From positions 8,104 through 72,103 of the forward strand of contig CBFIIU010000011.1 in NCBI GenBank assembly GCA_965662735.1: a DNA stretch of 64,000 nt, in the 5' to 3' direction. The position numbers and the translations under genes are program-made. Source of the DNA: JAYODZ01 sp965662735 (GTDB lineage Bacteria; Pseudomonadota; Alphaproteobacteria; RS24). The notes below the pieces were generated by a model. It saw nothing but the letters and a program-made list of their open reading frames with translations, did no database searches and had not been told where the DNA came from. Within the stretch, counting starts at the first letter, position 1. Every line of letters starts with the position of its first letter. This document shows, piece by piece, positions 42,076 to 51,758 of this stretch.

Positions 42076-43616
42076 GCCTGCATCTCGATCTCTTGCTTTT
42101 TGCCGTCACCTGCCTGGCCCTGATGAGCGGCTTTCCCGTGGCCTTCACCCTTGCTGGCATGGGGCTTATTTTTGGCTTGATCGGTCTAAGCGTCGGCGCC
42201 TTCGACATTGGATATTTTTTCGCCCTCCCGCAACGCATCTTCGGCATCATGACCAATGAAGTGCTCATTGCCGTGCCTCTTTTTGTGTTTATGGGCACGA
42301 TGCTTGAGCGCGCCAAAATTGCCGAGGATCTGCTTGATAATATGACGCGCCTGTTTGGGCGTCTGCGCGGCGGGTTAGCGATTTCCGTTACGATTGTTGG
42401 CGCATTATTGGCCGCCTCCACCGGCATTGTGGGCGCCACCGTTGTGACCATGGGCTTGTTATCCCTGCCAACCATGCTCAAGCGGGGCTATGATCCGGCA
42501 TTGGCCAGTGGCTCAATCACGGCTGCGGGAACGCTTGGACAAATCATTCCGCCCTCAATTGTTTTGGTTTTATTGGGCGATGTCATCGCCAATGCCTATC
42601 AAAAAGCGCAATTGGAGCAGGGTATTTTCTCTCCGGATACGGTCTCGGTCGGCGAATTATTTGCCGGCTCGCTTATTCCCGGCCTTTTGCTGGTTGTTGC
42701 CTATATTGTCTATCAAAATATTCGAGCTTTCCTGCAGCCAGATAAAGCACCGCCCCTGCACGATGTTGAACCCATTACGCTGCGCCAGATGCTCACCAGT
42801 CTGTTGCCGCCCATCCTTCTTATTGTCGCTGTTTTGGGCTCAATCCTGGGCGGAATAGCAACCCCCACCGAGGCGGCGGCTGTAGGCGCGATTGGCACAA
42901 TATTGCTCGCCGGTGAGCGGCTTGGCGCCTCGGCGCAACGCTTAGGTGCTGCGGCTCTCCTATTATTGGTCGTCTTAACCAGTTTCGTCGATCTGCGGCT
43001 CGGGCGAGACGAACTCGATCTGATCGATTTTGCCCTTATGGGCCTTGCGGCCCTCCTGTCGCTCATAGCCGGCATTTCCATCATCATTGCCCTATTTAAA
43101 ATTTACGCGCTGAATTTGCTTCACGATGTTATGCGCAGCACAACCCACACAACCTCAATGGTCTTCATCATCTTGGTTGGGGCCGCCTTATTCTCGCTTG
43201 TCTTCCGCGGCTTGGGCGGCGACGAGACCATCACCGCTTGGCTGTCCGATCTGCCCGGAGGCGCCACAGGCGCTGTGATTGCTGTGATGCTGGTGATGTT
43301 TTTCCTAGGGTTTTTTCTCGATTTTATCGAGATTATCTTTGTCGTTGTTCCGATTGTCGGGCCCGTATTATTGGCGATGGATGTCAATCCGGTGTGGCTC
43401 GGCGTGATGATCGCGATGAATTTACAAACGTCCTTTCTCACCCCACCCTTTGGCTTTGCGCTGTTCTATTTGCGCGGGGTCGCTCCGCCATCCGTGCGCA
43501 CATCCGACATTTACCGTGGCGCCATTCCTTTCGTCATGATCCAAATTTCCATGCTCGGTGTCCTCGCAATATGGCCCGAACTGGCAACCTGGTTGCCCGA
43601 GCAAATATTCGATTAA
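42072..43616 (+). CDS. TRAP transporter large permease (DctM family)
   Basis: Sodium-coupled transport subunit with 12 or more membrane helices over 514 residues. Family motifs: PLFVFMGTMLERAKIAEDL, GALLAASTGIVGATVVTMG, GTLGQIIPPSIVLVLLGD and TSFLTPPFGFALFYLRG. About 85 extra residues around 270-355 form an inserted loop and helix pair (TLLRAGERLGASAQRL-type region), as in TakM-like large permeases. Confidence 0.95.
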   Translation: MSLHLDLLLFAVTCLALMSGFPVAFTLAGMGLIFGLIGLSVGAFDIGYFFALPQRIFGIMTNEVLIAVPLFVFMGTMLERAKIAEDLLDNMTRLFGRLRGGLAISVTIVGALLAASTGIVGATVVTMGLLSLPTMLKRGYDPALASGSITAAGTLGQIIPPSIVLVLLGDVIANAYQKAQLEQGIFSPDTVSVGELFAGSLIPGLLLVVAYIVYQNIRAFLQPDKAPPLHDVEPITLRQMLTSLLPPILLIVAVLGSILGGIATPTEAAAVGAIGTILLAGERLGASAQRLGAAALLLLVVLTSFVDLRLGRDELDLIDFALMGLAALLSLIAGISIIIALFKIYALNLLHDVMRSTTHTTSMVFIILVGAALFSLVFRGLGGDETITAWLSDLPGGATGAVIAVMLVMFFLGFFLDFIEIIFVVVPIVGPVLLAMDVNPVWLGVMIAMNLQTSFLTPPFGFALFYLRGVAPPSVRTSDIYRGAIPFVMIQISMLGVLAIWPELATWLPEQIFD

Positions 43617-43631
43617 CCGAAAGACTGTTTC

Positions 43632-44108
43632 ATGTTCAAAAATATGTCACCTGTATTGCTCACCACATTGGTCGCTATCGTCGTCTTGATCGTTGCCGCC
43701 CCTTATCTGCGCCCTGGCTCTATTCGCGACGGCCAAGTGGGGCTTGAGATCGGTGTTCCGGCCAGCCATATTTTAAGCGCCTCGCCCCAATTACCGGTCG
43801 TTCTCCGTCTCCACAATCGCACAGATGAGGATGTTCAGCTCACCGCCGAAACGCGCTGTAAAGTTTTTCGGTTCGTGGTCACGAATAGCGTAGGGACCTT
43901 TATGCAAGCCTCAGGAACAGACCCCGCCTGCACCTCTACAACGTCATCTGGGCCGGTTACTGAAACGCTCTTTGCCGGAGATATCCGTGAAGAAATTCAT
44001 ATCGTCCCCCTGTCCCCGACCCGATTTCAACCGGGCGAGTATGAGATCCAGACTAAGTTTTGGGGCTATATCGCAACCGCACCCTTTCAGCTGACACAGG
44101 CTGATTAA
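43632..44108 (+). CDS. Small periplasmic beta-sandwich protein, BsuPI-like
   Basis: A 158-residue protein with one N-terminal membrane anchor (LLTTLVAIVVLIVAAPYL). The rest suggests an immunoglobulin-like fold: LPVVLRLHNRTDEDVQLTA, then FRFVVTN, and FQPGEYEIQTKFWG, a layout resembling the intracellular proteinase inhibitor BsuPI domain. Two Cys could form a disulfide. It starts 16 bp after the TRAP large permease and ends in a 4-bp convergent overlap with parC. A TRAP-linked accessory role is possible. Family assignment is tentative. Confidence 0.6.
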   Translation: MFKNMSPVLLTTLVAIVVLIVAAPYLRPGSIRDGQVGLEIGVPASHILSASPQLPVVLRLHNRTDEDVQLTAETRCKVFRFVVTNSVGTFMQASGTDPACTSTTSSGPVTETLFAGDIREEIHIVPLSPTRFQPGEYEIQTKFWGYIATAPFQLTQAD

Positions 44109-46354
44109 AGTCGGTTCGGAAAAGCCGGGCCGATCAATCCATTTGCGGGAAAGCCCTTCGGCCTCACCCGCCCCGCTTGAGCCCGCAACCCTTCCCATTC
44201 TTTCAAATTATCAAACACATGCTGTCGGCCCGCACCGTCCAGCACCGTCAGGCCTTGCTTCTTCCAATAAACCCGCGCATCTGCCAAGTGACCATCGCCA
44301 TGACGTTGCAAGCGTACCCCTTTCCCTTTGCTCATCTCGGGAACATCTTTTCGAGCAAAACATAAGAGTTTGCGGTTTTCGCCTAGCACAGCGATCATAT
44401 CGCCATCGGCCGGCACACACACAGCAAGCTCATCGGGCGATTTCACATTCAACACCTGCTTACCGGCCCGACGCGCCGTCACCAGCTCACTTTCTGGTGC
44501 GATAAAGCCATTACCGATCCGCGAAACAAACAGCAAGAGACGATCGGGATCGTGCGGGAAAATTTCGACAATCTCGTCGCCCGGATCAATATCCAGCATT
44601 AAGCGAATGGGCTCGCCATGCCCTCGCCCGCCCGGCAATTTACCAGCATCCAACATGTAAGCGCGCCCGTTTGATGCAATAATGGTCAGCTTATCCGTGC
44701 TTTGCGCATGCAAAACAAACTTGCCCTTATCCCCAGATTTATAGCTCAGATCCTTGCCAGATTCGACATGACCACGCGCCGCCCTTATCCAACCTTTTTC
44801 AGAGCAAATCACTGTAACTGGCTCTTTTTCAACAAAAATATCGAGGGACACTGTTTCAGACTCGGAGACTTCACTGATCAGCGTCCGGCGACGCCCCAAA
44901 TCAGTTTTTGGTCCAAACTCTTTTCGCAATTCTTTAATATCGGCCGCAATCACATCCCATTGCGCGGTTTCACTTTTGAGCAATTTCTTAAGTTGAGCCT
45001 GTTCTTTTTTTAATTCCTTATGCTCAGACCGAATACCCTCTTCTTCGAGCTTCCGCAAAGCCCGTAACCGCATGTTCAATATGGCTTCGGCCTGATTATG
45101 CGTTAAATGAAAGGCCGCCATAAGCGCCTCACGTGGCTCGTCCTCTTCACGAATAATCCGGATCACCTCATCCAAATTAAGATAGGCAATGAGATAGCCT
45201 TCTAAAACTTCGAGGCGGGCCTCTAATTTTTCAAGCCGCGCCTGACTTTTACGAATGAGCACGACTTTACGATGATCAAGCCAGGCTAATAAAACATCGC
45301 GCAAACTCATCACCCGCGGCACGCCCGCCGCATCCAGCACATTCATATTCATGGAAAAGCGAATTTCCAAATCGGTGAGCTTGAACAAAGCTGACATCAT
45401 TTGATCGGGATCGATGTCCTTGTTGCGCGGCACCAGCACGAGACGCACATCATCGGTGCTCTCGTCGCGTATGTCGTCCAGCATTGGCAGAGAGCGTGCC
45501 TGCATCAGCTCGGCAATGCGCTCGATGAGCCGCGCCTTTTGAACCTGATACGGCATTTCAGTGACAATCACCTGCCATTGCCCGCGACCCAGCTGCTCGA
45601 TCTCGTAGCACGCACGAATGCGAAAACTGCCCTTACCGGTCGCATAGGCTTCCCGAATGGCCTCCGCGCCTTCGACACATTGCCCGCCTGTCGGGAAGTC
45701 GGGTCCCTTCACATAGCCCAGCAAAGTTTCAATGCGCGCTTCACGGGCTTTAATCAAATGCAGAGAAGCGGCAAGTAACTCATCTATATTATGCGGCGGA
45801 ATATTGGTCGCCATGCCAACGGCGATACCCGACGCGCCATTTGCCAATAGATGGGGCAATGCCGCGGGCAAGACAATCGGCTCTTCATCTTCACCATCAT
45901 AGGTTAGGCGAAAATCCACCGTATTATTGTCAATATCGAGCATTAATAGCTGCGCGACGCGGGTTAGACGTGTTTCCGTGTAACGCATGGCCGCGGCATT
46001 ATCGCCATCAATATTGCCAAAATTTCCCTGTCCGTCGACCAAGGGATAACGCACGGCAAAATCTTGCGCGAGGCGCACCAAGGCATCATATACGGCCTGA
46101 TCACCGTGCGGGTGATACCGACCAATGACATCGCCCACCACCCGCGCGGATTTTTTAAAGCCCTGCTGCGGATCAAGCCGCAACTGGCGCATGGCGAATA
46201 ATAATCTGCGGTGAACCGGTTTTAACCCGTCGCGCACATCCGGCAAAGCCCGATTGGTAATTGTCGATAGCGCATAGGCTAAATAGCGTTGCTCGAGCGC
46301 TTGCTTCAAGCTGACCGGCTCGGCCGGCATATCCGTGATCACTGCTTTTGTCAT
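44105..46354 (-). CDS. parC: DNA topoisomerase IV subunit A
   Basis: DNA-cleaving subunit of topoisomerase IV, which unlinks daughter chromosomes. The active-site Tyr is in AAAMRYTETRLTRVA. The resistance-determining region reads GRYHPHGDQAVYDALVR, so the position equivalent to E. coli Ser80 is Gln. The long coiled-coil (LEVLEGYLIAYLNLDEVIRI onward) and a short C-terminal beta-pinwheel set it apart from GyrA. About 749 residues from ATG 46354. It ends the operon led by folK/rpoZ. Confidence 0.95.
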   Translation of the reverse strand: MTKAVITDMPAEPVSLKQALEQRYLAYALSTITNRALPDVRDGLKPVHRRLLFAMRQLRLDPQQGFKKSARVVGDVIGRYHPHGDQAVYDALVRLAQDFAVRYPLVDGQGNFGNIDGDNAAAMRYTETRLTRVAQLLMLDIDNNTVDFRLTYDGEDEEPIVLPAALPHLLANGASGIAVGMATNIPPHNIDELLAASLHLIKAREARIETLLGYVKGPDFPTGGQCVEGAEAIREAYATGKGSFRIRACYEIEQLGRGQWQVIVTEMPYQVQKARLIERIAELMQARSLPMLDDIRDESTDDVRLVLVPRNKDIDPDQMMSALFKLTDLEIRFSMNMNVLDAAGVPRVMSLRDVLLAWLDHRKVVLIRKSQARLEKLEARLEVLEGYLIAYLNLDEVIRIIREEDEPREALMAAFHLTHNQAEAILNMRLRALRKLEEEGIRSEHKELKKEQAQLKKLLKSETAQWDVIAADIKELRKEFGPKTDLGRRRTLISEVSESETVSLDIFVEKEPVTVICSEKGWIRAARGHVESGKDLSYKSGDKGKFVLHAQSTDKLTIIASNGRAYMLDAGKLPGGRGHGEPIRLMLDIDPGDEIVEIFPHDPDRLLLFVSRIGNGFIAPESELVTARRAGKQVLNVKSPDELAVCVPADGDMIAVLGENRKLLCFARKDVPEMSKGKGVRLQRHGDGHLADARVYWKKQGLTVLDGAGRQHVFDNLKEWEGLRAQAGRVRPKGFPANGLIGPAFPNRL

Positions 46355-46393
46355 CCGCTCTTCATGCCAGATTCTAGCTGTGCCTCTCAAGCT

Positions 46394-47125
46394 CTATATG
46401 CCGGCTGATGCACTAAAATGAGCCATCATACGCGCCCGCACCTCGGGCAATTCGCGGCCATTGGGCTGAAGGACGCGGCGATCGAGAAAATGGCCAATAA
46501 GCGCAAAGCCATTCGCTATATCCTGCGGCTCAGGCGTCGACGACACATCAACCAGAAATCGGGGAAGGGGAAATAACCGATCTAAATAAGGCGACGCCGC
46601 ACCGGCACTCACCGCACAGCCACTTTTAGGCGATACATAGGTTAAATCTGTCGTCACGCCGGTTGCAGCACATCGACTTAAATCTAATCCAAAGCCCATT
46701 TCGGCCAACAGCGCCATTTCAAACCTCACCATCAATGCCGGCCAGGTTTGCGGATCATCAAGATGATCGAGCACCAGCTTAGCCGTGTCATACAGACGCG
46801 GATAGGCTTGCCGCTCAGGCGTTACCGCCAATAATTCCGTCAGCGACAAAATCGCGTTCAAGCAGCTTGGAGTACCTAGAAATCGACCAGCGATGAGGTC
46901 TTCGGCTTCAACCGTAAAGTGCCCCAAATGATCCGAGAGGCGAGCCCGCCACGTTACCGATAAAGTGTTACCCGCTTGCAAGAGGGGACGCATTTTCTTT
47001 CCAGCGCCGCCGCGCACCAGCCCTTTAAACCGCCCATGTGTTCTCGTGAACATATCCACAATCGCACTGCTTTCACCAAACCGCCGGGCCGAGAGCACGA
47101 AACCAACCGCCTGCATCTCGAGCAT
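46394..47125 (-). CDS. recO: DNA repair protein RecO
   Basis: Loads RecA on gapped DNA together with RecR. The OB-fold start QAVGFVLSARRFGESSAIVDMF is followed by HGRFKGLVRGG and a helical domain with the CAATGVTTDLTYVSPKSGC metal-like region. About 243 residues from ATG 47125, chosen because GGAGGG lies eight bases upstream; longer starts run into era. It begins 5 bp after era. Confidence 0.95.
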   Translation of the reverse strand: MLEMQAVGFVLSARRFGESSAIVDMFTRTHGRFKGLVRGGAGKKMRPLLQAGNTLSVTWRARLSDHLGHFTVEAEDLIAGRFLGTPSCLNAILSLTELLAVTPERQAYPRLYDTAKLVLDHLDDPQTWPALMVRFEMALLAEMGFGLDLSRCAATGVTTDLTYVSPKSGCAVSAGAASPYLDRLFPLPRFLVDVSSTPEPQDIANGFALIGHFLDRRVLQPNGRELPEVRARMMAHFSASAGI

Positions 47126-47129
47126 GTGT

Positions 47130-48026
47130 CTAGCCCTCCGCCGGGTCGATCCCCATCGCCTGATATCGCGCGGGATCCTCCATCCAATTGGCACGCACTT
47201 TCACAAACAGAAACAAATGTACGCGATGCTCGAAATTGGACTCCATTTCATGGCGTGCCTGCGCTCCCAATTTCTTTATGGTTTCACCACCCTTCCCGAG
47301 AATAATTCCTTTTTGGCCGTCGCGTTGGACGTAAATGGTTTGCTCAATTCGAACGCTGCCATCTTTTTGCCGCTTCCAACTGTCTGTCTCGACGGTCAGC
47401 GCATAGGGCAATTCTTGGTGTAAGTTCAGAAATAATTGCTCTCGCGTAATTTCTGCTGCCAAAAGTTGAGACGGAATATCAGCGGCTTGATCCGGGCTAT
47501 AGAGCCAAGGCCCCTCCGGCATGGTGGCCGACAAACGCTCGACCAGAGAGCTTACCCCATCTCCCTTCAACGCCGAGATCAGGAAAATTTCACAATCGCT
47601 GACACGCGAGCGAAACCCATCAATCAAGGCCAAAAGCTCGGAACGTGGCATACGGTCAATCTTGTTTAACGCAATAAACACAGGCGCGGACAGGCGCGCC
47701 ATGCCATCGAGCACTAATTGGGTTTCAGGTTTTCCAAGGTGCCGCACGTCAAACAAGGCCAAAACACAATCGGCATCATGCGCGCCCGACCATGCCTCGC
47801 GCACCATGTGTCGATCGAGGCGTTGATTGGGCTTAAACACGCCAGGCGTATCCACCAAGATAATCTGACTCGCGTCATGCATCATCACACCGCGCACCCG
47901 CATCCGCGTCGTTTGCGCTTTTTGCGTTACAATGGTCACTTTTTGACCAACGAGATGATTGACCAAGGTGCTCTTACCCGCATTGGGCGGACCGATGAGA
48001 GCCACAAAACCACATTTTTGGCTCAT
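47130..48026 (-). CDS. era: GTPase Era
   Basis: Essential GTPase for 16S rRNA maturation and 30S assembly. G motifs: GPPNAGKST (G1), DTPGVF (G3), LNKIDR (G4), ISALKGDG (G5). The C-terminal KH domain carries GQKGIILGKGGETIKKLGAQ. 298 residues from the second ATG (48026), with GGAGGT six bases upstream; the first ATG (48032) abuts that site. Overlaps rnc by 4 bp. Confidence 0.97.
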   Translation of the reverse strand: MSQKCGFVALIGPPNAGKSTLVNHLVGQKVTIVTQKAQTTRMRVRGVMMHDASQIILVDTPGVFKPNQRLDRHMVREAWSGAHDADCVLALFDVRHLGKPETQLVLDGMARLSAPVFIALNKIDRMPRSELLALIDGFRSRVSDCEIFLISALKGDGVSSLVERLSATMPEGPWLYSPDQAADIPSQLLAAEITREQLFLNLHQELPYALTVETDSWKRQKDGSVRIEQTIYVQRDGQKGIILGKGGETIKKLGAQARHEMESNFEHRVHLFLFVKVRANWMEDPARYQAMGIDPAEG

Positions 48027-48685
48027 ACACATACCTCCGCAAAATCACTCAACCACTTCTTTGCGGCTTCTTGTTCGGCTTGACGGCGCGATGGGCCTTG
48101 CGCGGAGGCCCGCCCAATGCCGTCGACCGACACTTCTACATCAAAGGTCGGCGCATGGGTGGGACCCACTCGATCAATAATTTGGTAAACAGGTGACGCC
48201 GCTTTTCGCTTGGCTAAATATTCTTGCAAGAGCGTCTTCGCATCAATCGGCTCGGCTTCAGCCAAAAATTCTTGCCAATGCATTTTTATGAACCGGTTGG
48301 CGGCGTCCATCCCACCATCGAGATAAATCGCAGCAATGAGCGCCTCGCAGCAATTGCCGGCAATCCGAGGGGTCAGAGCCAGCGATTTCGACGACAGGCT
48401 ATTGAGCGCCGACAATAAGTCGAGCCGATCCATAATCTTTGCGCAAAGATCGCCACTGCCTAGATAAGCCAATCGGCGGGCCAAAGGCCCCTCGGCCTCT
48501 TCCGGAAACGCCTGCAAAAGCCATTGGGCCAGCACCAGCCCCAAAACGCGATCCCCCAAAAACTCAAGGCGCTCATTACGGCGTTCAAGCTCTAGGCTCG
48601 GATGCATTAACGCATCCTGCAAAAGGCCAATATCTGAGAAGGCGTAACCAAGTCGATCAGAAAAAGATTGAAGCTCGTTCACCAT
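48023..48685 (-). CDS. rnc: Ribonuclease III
   Basis: Double-strand-specific endonuclease for rRNA processing. The catalytic signature RNERLEFLGDRVLGLVLA and the later EALIAAIYLDGG are intact, and a C-terminal dsRNA-binding domain follows (TLLQEYLAKRKAASPVYQII). 220 residues from ATG 48685, which shares a base with the lepB stop. Confidence 0.97.
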   Translation of the reverse strand: MVNELQSFSDRLGYAFSDIGLLQDALMHPSLELERRNERLEFLGDRVLGLVLAQWLLQAFPEEAEGPLARRLAYLGSGDLCAKIMDRLDLLSALNSLSSKSLALTPRIAGNCCEALIAAIYLDGGMDAANRFIKMHWQEFLAEAEPIDAKTLLQEYLAKRKAASPVYQIIDRVGPTHAPTFDVEVSVDGIGRASAQGPSRRQAEQEAAKKWLSDFAEVCV

Positions 48686-49431
48686 TAATCGACCGTATTG
48701 AGTAAGCGCGAATAACGAATGGCCGCTGGCCAACGCCAAACCGACCACCAGGGAACGCGATCATCAACCGAGAAGAAAAGGACGCGCGCCGGACCCACGA
48801 GATTATCTTTAGGAACGTAGCCGACATGGCGCATAAATCGACTATCGGTCGAATTGTCCCGATTATCGCCCATCATAAAATAATGCCCCTCGGGCACGCG
48901 ATAGGGACCGACATTATCGGCCAACCCCTCATCCGTCTCATCAAGCGTTTCATAGCTCACCCCATTAGGGAGCGTCTCCCGATAGCGACGAATAGGTTTA
49001 TCGCGGCCTGCCGCATCATGATCAATAAAGGGCTCCAACACCTCGCGCTCAACCGCCACACCATTAATGTGCAACAGGCCATCGATCACCATGATCTCGT
49101 CACCGGGTAATCCGATCAGACGCTTGATATAATCTGTTCGATTATCCGCAGGCATTTTGAAGACTACCACATCACCGCGCTGAGGCGGACTTTCCCAGAC
49201 GCGTCCTGCCCCCAAATCAGGGCTAAACGGAAGACTGTGGCGCGAATAGCCATAGCTATATTTGCTGACAAAAAGATAGTCACCCACCAAAAGGGTCGGC
49301 TTCATGGATCCCGAAGGAATATTGAAGGGTTGAAAAAGAAAAGACCGAATGATCACCGCAATGACACTGGCCCAAACAAGCGTGATCACCCACTCGCGCA
49401 GTTCTGATTTTGGTTTTTCATCTGTCATCAT
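48685..49431 (-). CDS. lepB: Signal peptidase I
   Basis: Membrane protease that cleaves Sec and Tat signal peptides. The catalytic Ser is in NIPSGSMKPTLLVGDYL and the Lys in TDYIKRLIGLPGDEI; GDNRDNSTDSR is the third conserved box. One N-terminal membrane span. Length 248. It sits in the usual acpS-lepB-rnc-era order. Confidence 0.97.
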   Translation of the reverse strand: MMTDEKPKSELREWVITLVWASVIAVIIRSFLFQPFNIPSGSMKPTLLVGDYLFVSKYSYGYSRHSLPFSPDLGAGRVWESPPQRGDVVVFKMPADNRTDYIKRLIGLPGDEIMVIDGLLHINGVAVEREVLEPFIDHDAAGRDKPIRRYRETLPNGVSYETLDETDEGLADNVGPYRVPEGHYFMMGDNRDNSTDSRFMRHVGYVPKDNLVGPARVLFFSVDDRVPWWSVWRWPAAIRYSRLLNTVD

Positions 49432-49452
49432 CGATCGCCGCCTCTCGTTCCA

Positions 49453-49854
49453 TTATCGCACTTCAATAGCCGATATAATTACAAGCGCTTGCGCCCAAGG
49501 AAAATCATCGGAAATCGTTAAATTAATTTGTGCACGATAGCCCTTTGGTGTGATGCGGTCGAGCTGTTCGCGCGCGCCGCCAGTTAACTCAAGCGTCGGC
49601 GCCCCCGAGCGTAAATTAACCACGCCCATATCGCGCCAAAATACCCCGCGACGCAAACCGGTCCCGAGCGCTTTCGCGCAGGCCTCTTTTGCCGCAAATC
49701 TTTTCGCATAGGACGCCGCGCGCATGAACCGCTTATCCGACTTTGCTTGTTCAATGGGTGTAAAAATGCGGTCAATGAACCGCCGATCAAAGCGCTCGAG
49801 CGTTTTTTCAATTCGGCGAATATCAATCATGTCATTGCCCAAGCCGATAATCAT
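49453..49854 (-). CDS. acpS: Holo-[acyl-carrier-protein] synthase
   Basis: Transfers phosphopantetheine to ACP. GLGNDMIDIRRIE carries the metal Asp, and FAAKEACAKALGTGLRRG is the second family box. Length 133. Its ATG overlaps the pdxJ stop (ATGA). Confidence 0.96.
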   Translation of the reverse strand: MIIGLGNDMIDIRRIEKTLERFDRRFIDRIFTPIEQAKSDKRFMRAASYAKRFAAKEACAKALGTGLRRGVFWRDMGVVNLRSGAPTLELTGGAREQLDRITPKGYRAQINLTISDDFPWAQALVIISAIEVR

Positions 49855-50603
49855 GCGCGCTCCCGCGCTGCGTCCATGAGCTGACGCATTTTTTGAATAC
49901 TGCCCTCTAAGCCAAGGAATACAGATTCAGAGATTAGAAAATGCCCAATATTGAGCTCGGCCAAATCCATGATCTGGGCAATGGGCGTCACGGTCTGATA
50001 GCAAATGCCATGACCCGCATGCACTTCAAGCCCCATTGCCGTAGCCTGTTGTGTCGCCGTTAATAAGCGCTGATATTCTCCTTCCGCCCGATCTTCCCCG
50101 GCGCGGAACGCGTCACAAAAGGCGCCCGTGTGAAGCTCGATAACGGGGGCTCCGATCGACTGTGCCGCTTGAATTTGCGCTTCTTCAGGGTCAATGAATA
50201 ATGACACGCGAATGCCGGCGGCGCACAAGGGCTCAATATATTTCGCTAACGCATCTTTCTGACCAATAATATCAAGCCCGCCTTCTGTCGTTACCTCGCT
50301 TCGTTTCTCTGGAACAAGACAGACCGCATGTGGAAGCAGCGCCAGGCTTATCGATTGCATCTCTGCTGTTGCTGCCATCTCCATGTTCAGCGGAAGATCG
50401 ACTTCGGAATTTAAACGCATTAAATCATTATCACGAATGTGACGACGATCCTCCCGCAAATGCGCGGTGATCCCATCTGCCCCCGCCTCTTTTGCACATA
50501 GTGCTGCGCGTACAGGGTCGGGAAATTGCTCTCCCCGTGCATTTCGGAGGGTGGCAACATGGTCGATATTGACGCCCAAACGCAACTTGCGATGATCCGC
50601 CAT
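49851..50603 (-). CDS. pdxJ: Pyridoxine 5'-phosphate synthase
   Basis: Last step of de novo vitamin B6 synthesis, joining aminoacetone phosphate and deoxyxylulose phosphate. GVNIDHVATLRNARG, GITAHLREDRRHI and the LEVHAGHGICYQTV end are diagnostic. Length 250. Starts within the stop of the DUF2062 gene (TAATG). Confidence 0.97.
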   Translation of the reverse strand: MADHRKLRLGVNIDHVATLRNARGEQFPDPVRAALCAKEAGADGITAHLREDRRHIRDNDLMRLNSEVDLPLNMEMAATAEMQSISLALLPHAVCLVPEKRSEVTTEGGLDIIGQKDALAKYIEPLCAAGIRVSLFIDPEEAQIQAAQSIGAPVIELHTGAFCDAFRAGEDRAEGEYQRLLTATQQATAMGLEVHAGHGICYQTVTPIAQIMDLAELNIGHFLISESVFLGLEGSIQKMRQLMDAARERA

Positions 50604-51172
50604 TATTCCACGGACCCGTCTTTGTTGCGAAATTGCTGGATCCGCGCGCGCATTGCGTCACGACGATTTTGATAAATGCCAATCAAGGTCCGGCTCGGAT
50701 AAAACGTGACAACGGCTAGCAAAAGCCCGATAGGAATGCCGCCAACAAGCATGGGCAAAATCACCGGCATAAAAATGTCGGTTGGATGAGACAAGATTGC
50801 ATTAAAACTAAGTTGGTCGAGCGCATTTAAATTGCCGCTCGTTCCCATGATTACATGTCCGAGCTTAAACGTCGCTACCCAGATAAAGGGGAAAGAGAGA
50901 GGATTGCCGACCCAGGTGCCTACCGCCGAAGAAATGATATTCGCTCCCAATAACCATGCGATCATCGCGGCCAGCACGAGGTGCAGTCCTAATAACGGAG
51001 TAGCAGAAATAAAAGCGCCAATCGCCAAGCCCAACGCAATCGAGTCCGCGGACCCTTTTATGCGCACCGTCCGATGCCACGTATATTTCGTTGCGCGCCA
51101 CCAGCCGGTTTTTGGCCATAGATACTGCCGCAACCGTTCAAGCCAGTGTTGAGGCAGGCGCCGGCGAAACAT
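50603..51172 (-). CDS. DUF2062 membrane protein
   Basis: About 189 residues with two or three membrane helices. SADSIALGLAIGAFISATPLLG and GTWVGNPLSFPFIWVATF are typical of DUF2062. Function unknown; the family often sits between pyrE and pdxJ in alphaproteobacteria, as here. ATG 51172 lies one base past the pyrE stop; a TTG at 51181 would overlap pyrE by 8 bp. Confidence 0.88.
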   Translation of the reverse strand: MFRRRLPQHWLERLRQYLWPKTGWWRATKYTWHRTVRIKGSADSIALGLAIGAFISATPLLGLHLVLAAMIAWLLGANIISSAVGTWVGNPLSFPFIWVATFKLGHVIMGTSGNLNALDQLSFNAILSHPTDIFMPVILPMLVGGIPIGLLLAVVTFYPSRTLIGIYQNRRDAMRARIQQFRNKDGSVE

Positions 51173-51173
51173 C

Positions 51174-51758
51174 TCAGACAAGCCCCCGGCTGCCTGGCTT
51201 GATCGCCGGAATATTAGCTAAGTCAGCGGGAATTTTATCAGCGGAAAAGCTCTCAACATGCAATCCCGCCAGAGAAACCAAACGCGTGCCCACTTTCGCT
51301 TGTCCCTTGGAGCGATCAATTAAACAGGCCGCCCCCACAACACGCCCCCCAGCGGCACGGATTGCCGAAATAGCTTCGCGCGACGACAGGCCTGTCGTCA
51401 CAATATCCTCAACCATCAGCACACGAGGCTTATGGGATAATGAAAAGCCGCGCCGGAGTGTGAATTCCCCATCCACGCGCTCAAGAAACATTGCTGGAAC
51501 ACCCAGTTGGCGCCCCATCTCATACCCAACAATCACGCCGCCCATGGCTGGTGAGACAACCACATCGATCTCACGCGCCAGCTCGAGACGAATTTTCTGA
51601 GCCAAGGCTTTACATAAGCGCGCCGCACGTTTCGGATCCATGAGCACCCGAGCACATTGTAAATATTGACGACTGTGAAGCCCCGATGACAGAACAAAAT
51701 GCCCGTCGAGTAAGGCGCCCGAGTCCCGAAATTCTCTCAAAACGCGCTCCGGTGTCAC
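51174..51758 (-). CDS. pyrE: Orotate phosphoribosyltransferase
   Basis: Makes OMP from orotate and PRPP. The PRPP motif VLMVEDIVTTGLSS is clear, and ARVLMDPKRAARLCKALA and VVSPAMGGVIVGYE match the proteobacterial long form. GTG start at 51758, directly after the rsh stop and 8-9 bases from a GAGGAG site placed inside the rsh 3' end. Confidence 0.95.
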   Translation of the reverse strand: MTPERVLREFRDSGALLDGHFVLSSGLHSRQYLQCARVLMDPKRAARLCKALAQKIRLELAREIDVVVSPAMGGVIVGYEMGRQLGVPAMFLERVDGEFTLRRGFSLSHKPRVLMVEDIVTTGLSSREAISAIRAAGGRVVGAACLIDRSKGQAKVGTRLVSLAGLHVESFSADKIPADLANIPAIKPGSRGLV

